From Nyssa sinensis (taxonomy: Eukaryota > Streptophyta > Magnoliopsida > Cornales > Nyssaceae), in NCBI GenBank assembly GCA_008638375.1, contig CM018031.1:7713062-7777061 (forward strand): a stretch of DNA of 64,000 bases. The letters run 5' to 3'. The translations under genes and the position numbers were made by a program. Of this stretch, positions 48,134-59,059 are shown piece by piece. Within the stretch, counting starts at the first letter, position 1. Every line of letters begins with the position of its first letter. The notes beneath the pieces are model-generated. The model had not been told where the DNA came from. It saw only the letters and a program-made list of their open reading frames with translations, and did no database searches.

Positions 48134-51100
48134 TGGGAAGGGTGGAACCCAGTCTTCTTTAAGTTACAAACCTTACACTCCACTGATCAAACCATCCTCT
48201 GTCACCTTGAATTCATCCCCACCAACTGAGCAATGTTTTCTTCTTTTTTTTATGGCGCAAATTACATTCATTCTAGGAAACTATTGTGGGCCAGTCTAGT
48301 TCATCATGCAATCATTTTTGATACTCAACCTTGGATGGTCCTGGGTGATTTTAACACTATCAGAACTACTGCTGAAAGACAAGGAGGATCTGATTACCCT
48401 GCTGAAGCCATACAGGATTTTGAAAACTGTATCAATTCCATTAAAGCCTATGAGTTCCCCACTAAAGGCCAATGGTTTACATGGGATAATAAAAGAGAAG
48501 GCAATGCCAACATCCTTAGCAGACTGGATAGGATTCTGGTTAATGAGCAGTGGTTGGAAACTTTTTCTGATGTGGAGGCTGAATTTGATTCCCCAGGTGT
48601 TTCAGATCATGCTCCTGCTCTCATGTATTTTTGGCCCCAAATAAAAAAATAGGACGAAGCCTTTCAAATTCTTTGACTTTTGGATGAAGCATGACAAATT
48701 CCAAGAGACTCTTAGTCAATCTTGGTCAGTCCCCATTGTGGGTAGCCCTATGTTTCAAGTGAGTTCTAAGCTAAGAATCCTCAAACAACCCCTAAAGGAC
48801 CTAAACAAGGTTTATTACAGTAATATTACCCAGAGAACAGCTGCTGCTAAAATGGAGGTAGCCCATATTCAAGCTAAGTTGTAGGCCAATCCCGGGGACC
48901 CTGATCTTAGAGCCAAAGAAAAAGTCTGCCTTCTTCTCTATGCCCAGTTAAGTGATGCTGACGAAGCCTTTTACAAGCAAAAAGCTGGTATTAGATGGCT
49001 CCAACTTGGAGACTTGAATACTGCTTTTTTCCACAGTAAAGTCAAATGCAAGAGAGCCTGCGATAAGATCCTTAGCCTTAGAAAAACTAATGGGGAGAAA
49101 ACTTGGAATTATATTGAAGTGATTCAAGAAGCTACTGATTACTTTCAAAATTTCTAGGCACTGAAGCCCCTTCTTACCCAAACCTCAAATCCAATTTACA
49201 GTTGATGCCTCTCATCAAGCTCAACCAACAACAGCAGACAGTTTTGACAGCCCGTGACCCATGAGGAAATCAGAGCAGCTCTCTTCTCCATAAATGGAAA
49301 GAAATCCCCAGGCCCGGATGGATATCCAGAATCCTTTTTCCAAAAGAATTGAAACCTGGTTGGGGCTGATGTTACTAGAGCAGTTAGTTCTTTCCTCCAC
49401 AGTGGCCAGCTTTTAAAAGAATGGAATGTCACCTCCATATCTCTTATTCCTAAAGTCCAAAATCCCAACTCTATGAAAGATTTTCGCCCTATTTCCTGTT
49501 GTACCACCCTATATAAGTGCATTTCAAGGGTGATTGTTAATCGCCTCAAGCCTTTCATGAGTTCCCTTGTCAGTAACAATCAGACAGCTTTCATTCAAGG
49601 TAGGTCTATTGCTGAGAATGTTCTGCTCATGCAAGAGTTTGTTCGAAATTATCATAGGGATAAAGGCCCTGCCAGATGTGCTTTAAAAGTGGATATTATG
49701 AAGGCTTACGATTCTTTAAAATGGGAGTTTATCATATCTGTTCTAGAGGTTATGCAGTTTCCTCCTGTCATGCTTCAATGGATCAAACAGTGCATCACTA
49801 CTCCTAAGTATTCCATTAGCCTGAATGGCTCTTTAGAAGGTTTTTTTGAAGGTAAGAAAGGTCTTAGACAAGGGGATCCATTATCCCCTTACCTCTTTAT
49901 TTTGGCCATGGAAGCCTTTTCTGCTATTATGCAATGGAACATCAAGACTTATGGTTTCAAGTATCACCCTAAGTGTGATAAGTTGGCTATCTCTCATTTG
50001 TGCTTTGCAGATGACTTATTCATCTTGTGTTCTGCTGATCCTACCTCTCTTTCCACTATTCAAAGAGCTCTAAATGACCTTAGTTTGATATCTGGTTTAG
50101 CCCCTAATGTACAGAAGTGTGCCATTTTCTTTGCAGGGGTAAATCAGAGCATGAAAGATCTTTTCTGTCAAAACTTACACATGCAGGAAGGTTCCCTCCC
50201 TATCCACTACCTAGGTGTTCCTCTAATCTCCTCAAGGCTCTCAGCTAAGGATTGCAAGGCCCTTGTTGATAAAATCACAGCCAGAGTGAAGTCTTGGACT
50301 GCTAAATCCTTATCTTATGCTGGTAGACTCCAGCTGACTATCTCAGTTTTATTTAGTATTCAAGTTTACTAGGCTTCTATTTTTATTCTTCCAAAGAGAA
50401 TCTTAAAGGACATAGAAAAGATCTTATGCTCTTTTATATGGGCTGGTAGTGATCTCAACAGCAAGAAGACTAAAGTTAAATGGAGCTCCTTGTGCAAGCC
50501 AAAAGCATAGGGTGGTTTGGGCTTAAGGAGTTTGCTGAGTGGAACAGTTGCATCCATGTTAAGACGTGTGGGCTCTCTTTGTCTCCAAAGAATCTCTTTG
50601 GGTGATTTGGTGCCACACTTACCTACTGAAACAAAGAAGTTTTTGGTCAGTAACCCCACCAAATGATAGCTCATGGACTTGGAAAAAGTTGCTCAAGCTT
50701 AGACCTATTGCTAGAAGGTTCATCAAGCATGAGTTGGGAAATGCCCAAGACACTTTTTTCTGGTCTGATGATTGGCTTCCCGGTGGCCCGTTAATTAGGA
50801 AATTCAGTTATAGAGAAATCAAGCAGTTGCACAGTTCTATTGATGCTAAAGCTTGTTCAATGTTTCAGAATCAGCAATGGCAGGAACCTCTCTACAAGAG
50901 AAGATGGACCCCCTCTGCTTACAGAAATTGCTGGAACTGAAAGGCTCATTCCCCCCCTAGCTCCTTTTAGCTCAGGGCCAAAAAGATAAAGTTAAATGGG
51001 TCTCATCCCCTGTAGGAATTTACTCTGCTAAGTGCTCTTGGCAAGTTTTGAGAAGTCAATCCCCCAAGCAGGCCTGGGCAGACATAGTTTGGTTTCCTAA

Positions 51101-53681
51101 GTCCATTCCTAAGTGTGCTTTCATTTTGTCGATGGTTTTCTTTGACAGATTGCCAACCCAAGACAAACTTGTCCCATGGGGAGTTCTAAACTCAAACTCT
51201 TGTCTTCTCTGTTCCTCAGAGCCCGATTCCATCAATCATTTATTTTTTGAATGCCCTTTCTCTAAGAATATTTGGTCCCAAGTGCTCTCTGCTTGTCTTA
51301 TTCATTGAGCTCCCCCAGATGGCAAGACGAAATCCATCTAAACTTGCAAACCATGAGAGGTTCTTCCTTCTTGGCCACCATAAGGAAATTGGCTTTAAAC
51401 ACTACGGTTTACTTCATATGGCGTGAGAGGAATGACCGTTTATGGAATATGACTGCCCACTCTGGAGATCAAATTTGGCAGAAAATCTCTTTGGCCCTAA
51501 GAGTAAAAGCTGCTACTTGGAAAGAAGTGAAGCCTTCCTGTGAAAACTGGCTAATTAGCCTTCTTTGGAACCTCCCTCAGAACATTTTTCTTCAGCAATA
51601 GTATGTATGGGGGCCTTGTACTAGTGGAGGGTAGTCCTTTTCTTCCTCTTTTTTTGTGCCTTGTTCATCCTGGGGAATGCCCCTTGGTTTCTTGTAAATA
51701 TCTTTTTTGTTTATAGTACTTTCTCACTTACTTACCAAAAAAATATATATGTTTTATGATTAAGCAACACGATTAGAAGTTATCTAAACCCTTGTGGGAC
51801 CCCAAACTTCTGTTTAAGATGGAAAAATTAATGGAATTCTTTCACAGTATCATCTATCAAAAGACTAGAGACTGAAATCCTATTCATTTAGAAATTTATC
51901 TGTTTGAATAAGTGTATTGTGTTCTCATAAACTGTTGTGAAAACTGTAGTAATGGCATTGTGGTGGTGATAGGTCGATAGTAGCAGCGCTTGCAATGGTG
52001 GTAGTATCAGAGATTAGTTGTAGACCTGTAGTGATGATGATGGTACTGTTTAGTAACAAGATTGTTGTGTATTGTGATGGAGGTGGTAGCAATGATGATG
52101 ACAATGGTGTGCCAATTGCCTATCAATTCATATGTTTGAAATGAGCCCTTGTTCAAACAACAGTTGATTTTAAGGATTTTGGCCCTTCAAATATGTGGAA
52201 GACTCTTGAAACCCATTTCTCCAGTCCATTTTGATTGAATGAATTGGTAAAAAAGGATAGGAAAGGAAAAGGAGGGAAATGAAGGGTCTTAAAGACCCAT
52301 TTAGCTTTTTTCTTAAAAGTTGGAGGAAATTGAAGGAATACAAAACTTTGGGACATTTAGCATTACCTCAATTTCCCTCAAGATATCTTCGATGCATGAC
52401 ACATCATCTATTGTTTAATTATTTAATAATAAATACATGATGCGTGTCATGCATCCATGACTACATTGAAGGAAATTGGAGAAAAAGTGTAATGGAGAGG
52501 ATCCTAATCCCTAGCGTTACTTCAGTTCTGCATCTATTTCCAAATATTTGCTATCATTCCAACCCTAGAAAATAGATTATTTCTAAAGTCAAAGGAAAGT
52601 GAAACTCATATGGAAAGTTACAAAGATGTTTCTACTTTCTACTAATGCAAATTATAAAAGTAAATTTCTCACAATCTTTCATCTAAATTTGGAACATTCA
52701 AATGTTTTAACTTTTCCAATGGTGGCTCAAATTTAAAAATTTCCTAATAATCCTTGTTAATTATCAACCCAATCTTCACTGAAAACTCTGAAAGATTCAA
52801 CTACGGTCTACATTTAAGAAATTTCTAAACAATGGATGTAATAGAAATGTCTAAAAATTACATATAAACAGAAGCCTATACATCAAATCAACAGGTTTTC
52901 CCCCGCGGATGAAATTTAAATCAAAGATAATTATACAGACTATAAAGTTTTTGGTGTGACTATAAAGTCCTTATATTATCATGTATTTCAAGATCTGTTT
53001 GTATTCTTGGTTAGGGACGATTGCCATCTTTTCTCTTGTTGTTAGATGGCCTTTCGTTGTTTATGCTGGTCTTGTATTATTTCCTCCCAGTGGGGTTTTT
53101 CCATGATCTTTTATAATATATCAATCGTTTCCTTTCAAAAGAAAAGGTTTAGGTGTGCCTATAAATATGTATTATGTATATGCATATATGTATAGACAAG
53201 AGAGAACCTGAAATCTGCAAATGTAGTAGTCATCGCCATAGAAAGCACGAAAGCGCTCGAGGGGTTTCATTGTAGGGTTTCTCGGAATAAACACAACGCT
53301 CAAGTTCACCAAAGCTTTGACTCTGTCGGGTCTATACAAACACAAGTACCACGCAATGATTGCTCCCCAATCATGGCCCACCACAAACACCTTGTCCTGC
53401 TCGGGTGCGATGGCATCGAGGAGTGCAACGATGTCGCCGACCACGTGGAGGGTGGTGTATTGAGCGGGGGAGGTCGGCGCACCGGTGGTGTCGCCGTAGC
53501 CGCGGAGGTCGGGTGCCACGGCGCGGTAGCCGTGGGCAGCGAGGTAGACGATCTGGTGTCTCCAGGAGTACCAGAGCTCGGGGAAACCGTGGATGAATAG
53601 AACCAACGGACCTTGACCTTTCTCTGCAACGTGCATGGTTATGCCGTTCACACTTATCATCTTGTGCTCTATCCCTTCCAT
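44978..53681 (-). CDS. EH-F: soluble epoxide hydrolase with a LINE in intron 1 (complete)
   Basis: Exon 1 53208-53681, exon 2 45997-46238, exon 3 44978-45224, giving 320 aa. It is the duplication partner of EH-C. Asp104 (GHDWGAIIAW), Tyr153 (DDYYICRFQ), Tyr234 (NYYR), Asp264 (VGDLDL, unlike the GDSD of EH-C) and His299 are present. HGFPELWYSW forms the oxyanion region. Intron 1 is 6969 nt and contains LINE copy 2 (48131-51743), the 65-bp stem-loop and the LINE fragment. An in-frame ATG 22 codons upstream (53747) exists, but MEGIEH is the conserved start. Fully competent by sequence. Expression not shown. Confidence 0.9.
47923..47943. repeat. G21 tract in EH-F intron 1
   Basis: The EH-C counterpart near 20124-20131 has only about seven or eight G, so the tract expanded, or was mis-assembled, after the duplication. 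Confidence 0.85.
48131..51743 (+). mobile_element. 5'-truncated L1-like LINE in EH-F intron 1 (copy 2, RT motif A kept)
   Basis: Allelic in position to the LINE in EH-C and nearly identical. The endonuclease C-terminal half is open at 48233-48652. The reverse transcriptase is open at 49473-50372 and keeps both motif A (ALKVDIMKAYDSL) and motif C (FADD). The zf-RVT region is at 51048-51308, and the tail ORF at 51272-51601. It is still inactive: ORF1 and the 5' half of the endonuclease are missing, there is a 1-nt deletion near 49155, a stop at about 50370 and further shifts near 50540. It is preceded by a GA run (48098-48130) and ends with a short A-run. Confidence 0.93.
52393..52457. repeat. 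65-bp stem-loop element in EH-F intron 1
   Basis: The duplicated counterpart of the element at 24553-24617, with the same GATGCATGACAC arms. Confidence 0.6.
52960..53144 (+). mobile_element. Short LINE 3'-end fragment (unit 2 copy)
   Basis: Counterpart of 25118-25301. The left target-site copy has diverged (TATAAAGTTTTTGGTGTG). The right one reads AGGTTTAGGTGTG. Non-coding. Confidence 0.6.
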
Positions 53682-56600
53682 CTCTCTCTTCTCTGTAGCT
53701 AAGCGAGGAACTCTGCAAGGGAATTGTGCAAACTGTCTCTCTCGCAAGCTGTCAGTTTTCAGTTTTTAAAGAGGAATAGTGAAGAGATCGGAGAGGCACT
53801 TGTTTCTCAGGAAATGGGACAAAACATTAATCCAAAACAAAAACTGGGGATTGAGACTTATCACCTTTTACATGTGGACGGCCAGAAGAAAAAACAAAAT
53901 TCCGGTGGCAGGTAGTAGGAAAAAGGAATAGTTAGGGCCGGCTTTGTATATTCTGACTTTTGCATTTTTTTATAAATTACATCCACTTTTGATAAATGTT
54001 TTTTTTTTTTTTTATAATTACACTAATTATTTAAAAAAATTTAAAATTATATTAACTTTTTTTATTTTATCGAACAATATACAACTATTTTTCCTCTCTC
54101 AATTTTCTTTTAAATAACAATTTTTTTATATTTTTTTTATTTTGATCAATCTTTTTTAACTTTTTAGAAGTTTTTCTATTATTTTATATAAAAATAAAGT
54201 CAAGGTAAATAACTTATTTTATTTTATATAAAAATATATTTAAAATTTTTATTAATATTTATTTAAAAAATAAAAAAAAAAAGTCAAATTTAAAAAATTG
54301 AAGAAAAAAAAATATGAAATGACAGTTGTTCCGATATATAAGAAAATGTTTAAATAAACAATAGTGCTAGATATCCCTAATTTATATCCTCAACTATATC
54401 TTAAATATGATGCCTTAAGATATAATAACTCTGAAAATTACAATCTAAAAAATTCAAAATCATCTTATACTAACATGTCACATGAGAAATATAATTAAAA
54501 ATATAAATTAAGAGTAGGATAGCATTTTTTTTTTTGAATAAACAAAATGAGTGACAACTGCCTCCACATCCGCCTGTTGTGAATAAATTATTATTTTATT
54601 TAATTTTTATTTAACTATTATATTGAAAATTCTTTTCACATTTATGTCATATGTTGAAAATCACAAACCCTTTTTAGTTAATATTATGTTTTAAATTGCC
54701 TTTTTAAATATTTATTAAAAAATTGAGAGATGAAAACCACTTATGAAGTAGTTGATTCAATCTCCAAATAGAACAAAAACAAGAACGTTAGCAAACCTAA
54801 TTCTGACATTCGACTTGATGAAGAGATTGAGTTAATGAGTCATTAGTTGAATTATCGGGTCACTAATTGAATCAAAAGATCATAAAAATATATATAATAT
54901 TAATAATTATTAGAACTCAATAAAAATTGAGAAAAATAATAATTTTCTATTATTTCATATGGTAATTTTATTATTAATTCTTAAAAAATTCTTATAATTA
55001 TCAAATATCACATAACGGATCAGTGTAAATACTCTTCTAAAAAATTTCGTATTCATATACATTAAATAGTAAATTTATGTTTTCTATTAAAGTCTGATAA
55101 TTCTAAAAATAAATTAATATAATATTATAAATCACAACAAAATTTTTATAATTATCAAATATTACAAGACAAATGGTCATTGTAACTAATCTTTGAAAAA
55201 ATTTCTTATTCATATACATCAAAATTTGACACTAGCTTTTGCCATGTTCTTACGGTTGTGAGAATCGAACCTCTTACAAATTCGGAGTGATAAATTTCTT
55301 ACGAGTGACCCGTTTTTACTCGGCCAACCCTTGCAACATATGTTTATATTGTCAGTATCAAATAATATCACTTATTTCCTATATTAGACTTTAATATGTA
55401 TGATTATGTAAATCTAATATGCATGAGTATGTAATTTTTCACCAATATATATATATATATTTTTTACGGTGTGCAATGATTATTTCTCCCTGAAATTCTA
55501 AGAGAAATGTTTATTCTACATTGCACGTGGATCAAGAGAGTTGAAATTATAGGCAAAAATAATCAATGCTTCAATGCACTAGAGTAGAGTTGATGATTAC
55601 TTTCTCAAATTTTCTATAAAGTACCAAACTATTTAAGTGATAAAAAATCAACGATTTGGATTCACATTATACGCAAAGAGATTAATGGGTGATTTGACGT
55701 ATTTAGAATTTATTTTTTAAAAATAGTCTTTAGTCGAAAATCTTGATCGCCGTTAAACTAGGTCCTTAAGAGAGTTTCATGTTATACAAAAAAAAATATA
55801 AATTATAAATAACGGCTACAAAATTTATTAAATAAAAGTTTTTTAATTATAATATTATCAAAAAATTAGAAAACTATAATTTTATAGGATTTTTTTCAAC
55901 CATATGGTGCTCAATTGCCCCATTCATTAATATTCCCTATTTATCAATTTTGTGACATTTTAGGAAAGTACTAATTTTTATCAATTTTATGATATTTAAT
56001 TACATTTTGAATGATCATATTTGTTGTAGGGAGGAGTAAAAACAAAAATTAAAATAACCTAAGAATTGTATTTTCATTATTTTTTTTTCTAGTTCTTAAA
56101 TCATCTAATGATTAAAAGACCCAGTGGGTTTAATAATAAAAAATTATAGAAGATATTCTTATAATTATTAAATATCATAAATAATATTTTGTAATTACTT
56201 TTAAGTTTAGAATAATAAATTCATATTTTTCGTTAACGTCCCACAATCTTAATAGAATAAGTTAGTATAATATTAGATATCATAATAGAGGTCAGTATAA
56301 TTATTCTTAAAAAAAAAAAATCCATGTTCATGTATTTCAAATAATAAATTCATATTTTTCGTTAACATCCAACAATTCTAATAAAAAAAAGTTTGTGTAC
56401 TATAAAAAAATTATAAAAATAATTCTTGTAATTATCAAATATCACAAAAGAGTTCCGTGTAATTATTCTTACAAAAGATTTCATGTTCATATACATCAAA
56501 ATTTAACATGCAATGTATGGTTATATTGTCGCTATCAAATAATATCACTTATTTCTTATATTAGACTTTAATACATATAAGTATGTAATTTTTTACCAAT

Positions 56601-57296
56601 AAATTTTTTATCGACGGTGCACACTAATTTAAGTGAAATTATAAATTATAAATAATGCTACAAAATTTATTAAATAAAAATTTTTGAATTATAATATTAT
56701 AAAAAAAAAAAACTATAATTATATAAGATTTTTTTTCAACATAATTGCTCTATTCATTAGTACTCCCTATTTATCAATTTTGTGACGTTTAAAAAAAATA
56801 CTCATTTTTATCAATTTTATGACATTTAATAAAAAGTCTCTTACTGAAACTGTTTTGATTGTTATTCAGAATTTTTTTTGTAAAATTATTTTGAATTTGG
56901 ATTTCTAAATAGTATATTTTAATTTCTGTAATGTGTAAAAATGCATTTGAATATATTTTTTTAATAAATTAAAAAATATGAAAATGTCTTTGATTATGAT
57001 TTAATTATGTCCACTATTATTACAAACTTTTTTTTATGACACTATTAATACAAACTTAATAAAAGTAATACTATATTTATTTAACCAAGGATATGAACCC
57101 TGAAATTAAATCTTAAATATAATAAAGTAGTTAAACAATATTCATTTAATTGATTTTAAATAATTGCAAAATAAAAATTTAATGAATTGAATTAATGTAC
57201 ATAGTCTTTCAAGCTCTTCTTTAAATAAGGTAGTGTCTTTTTCTCCATTTTTCAATCACATGACTCTAGAAGTTGGATTTTTCAATCAAACTTTAA
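53682..57296. other. EH-F 5' flank and AT-rich spacer
   Basis: No gene is seen. 53682-53940 is the EH-F 5' flank, with TTTTTAAAGAGGAATAGTGAAG. 53940-55620 repeats the unit 1 spacer, including the tRNA-like element at 55225-55335. 55640-55790 is an insertion absent from unit 1. 56150-56520 holds more of the degenerate repeat with TTATAATTATCAAATATCAC. Long A/T runs occur throughout. Confidence 0.7.
55225..55335 (-). mobile_element. Candidate tRNA-derived SINE (unit 2 copy)
   Basis: Minus-strand GTTGGCCGAGTAAAA and GGTTCGATTCTCACAACCGT resemble A- and B-box regions. It lacks the internal repetition of the unit 1 copy. Confidence 0.4.
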
Positions 57297-58045
57297 GTTA
57301 TGTTTGGTACAGTAAAAGAATAGAATTATTATTTTATAGAATAAAATAGAAAGTGTAATCGAAATAACATAGAATGTGATGTTGCACTTTTTGATTAGTG
57401 AGGCTTTTGTTTTTCGTCACTTGTTAATAACTCAAAATCAGAGGACCACTGGATAGGCTCTAGTAGTAGCCGCTCCAATGAAAAAGGTAGTAAAATAAAA
57501 GACTGTAATTAAAGGAATTAATTTACCGTAATTTAAAAACGCATATTAGGGTTTTATTTATAGGTTGCAGATTTTTTAAATTGATTCGGATTCGAAATCG
57601 TAAAAGTAGGGATTTGAAGATATCCAATAATAGCAGTTGCCATGTTGAACTTTGTTTCTTTACTCCAAGGTCGGTAGGACATGTAAGACGGTGATCAGCT
57701 CGGAACCCTCTAAGTACATACCCCGTATTTCCTGCTTTAAAAGAAAGGCTAGAGGTCTTGCGCCATTCCGAACAAAAAAGCTTTGAATTCTATGTACCTG
57801 TCTGTTCTGGATAGCAGAGCATTTCTAAGCATGTATACGCAAGTGTTCTGTATACACACGTGTCATGCTTGAATTAGTTTGTCATTTTATAGTATATCAG
57901 TATGAAATAGGAATTACTCGTTTAGGCCAAATGAATACTAGAATGATTTTTAATAGAATGCTCATTCCATGTAATAGACATTTTCAATCATATCAAATTA
58001 AAATGAATATTTTTGAAATATTCATTCTATCATACCAAACATGAC
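57297..58045. mobile_element. MITE-like element carrying a GC-richer island
   Basis: Ends GTTATGTTTGGTA (57297-57309) and, inverted, GTCATGTTTGGTA (58033-58045) are flanked by TTTAA on both sides (57292-57296 and 58046-58050). The interior AT-rich arms pair loosely. A segment at about 57655-57860 is clearly richer in G+C than its surroundings and has no recognised identity. No ORF of note. Confidence 0.55.
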
Positions 58046-58050
58046 TTTAA

Positions 58051-59059
58051 TATAATTATGAATATTTTTTTATGGTAGCATGTATAGTGCCAGATTAAAT
58101 TCAAACACTTTACACATAAGGATATTTACATCATGTTTGGTACATGAGATTGGATTGATTATTCCATGAAATGAAATATGGGATTAGTTAAAGAATTTCT
58201 ATGGCCATATGGTAAACAAAGTGATTCAAAGTTTCCATTAGATTCCTTAATTAATACGGCCAAGTACTAATTATCAATATGCAACAATAATTTAGAGCAT
58301 AGATAAAATCTGGCACATAAATTAATGTAGAGATTTAAGTTGAAAAACCTTATTGGAACTGTACAAATAAACTTAATAATAAGTCATTTCAGTTGCAAGA
58401 TATGAAAACAAGAAGAAAAATGTTTGTTTGCAAGTATTTTTAATAATAAATATTTACTAAAAAATGAATCCAAAAATAAAAAATTGAGAGAGAGAGAAAG
58501 AGAGTAGATAAATTGATTCAGTATAAAAAAACTCTTAATGAATCATTCCTGCTATTGATTGTCAGCAGAAAGATTAAAAAGATTAGCTATATTATCTCCA
58601 TTGAGAAAGATATATTAGAAAAAGATTAATTAGTGATTTGTATCTCAATTTTTTTAAAAAAAATAAATTTTAAGTAAAAAAAAGATGTTAATACATATTC
58701 ATTGATCCTACAATGATTAAAATCATCCCTTCTGCTTCAAAGAGATATCTTCTACCTTTCTAATGCTATTGATCCTCTCATGTATATATAAAAATATCTT
58801 TCTAACCCTACTCCAACTCGATGGCAAACAGGAATCTTGTGCACCGGACTAACCGTTGTGCATATAAATACAACAGAAAAAAAAAGTCAGGAGAAAGTGA
58901 GAAATACATTTATTATGATCCGTTACAGGAATTTGTACAAGAACAGCACAGGTGCCAGCTAATTTATAATAACTACTGGGACACTTACAAGGTGCATAAT
59001 AGCCACACACAGAAAAACATGCAGAACAATAATCTCTAGGACACGCAACATCAAAAGGC
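58051..59059. other. AT-rich 3' flank of EH-G
   Basis: No gene is seen. A second TCATGTTTGGTACATGAGATT motif at about 58131 may be the start of another, incomplete MITE. The last 150 bases are probably the 3' UTR and polyadenylation region of EH-G. Confidence 0.6.

Larger units (their letters stand above)
27947..55829. repeat. Segmental tandem duplication, unit 2 (about 27.9 kb)
   Basis: Same order as unit 1: FAHD exons 4-7, EH-D, EH-E, EH-F, AT-rich spacer. It is longer because of insertions: a SINE, a MITE, promoter repeats and an LTR. The right limit is approximate: similarity to the end of unit 1 (AATCAATGCTTCAATGCA..., TAAATTATAAATAA) fades at about 55800-55830 after a 150-bp insertion specific to unit 2. 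Confidence 0.8.
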
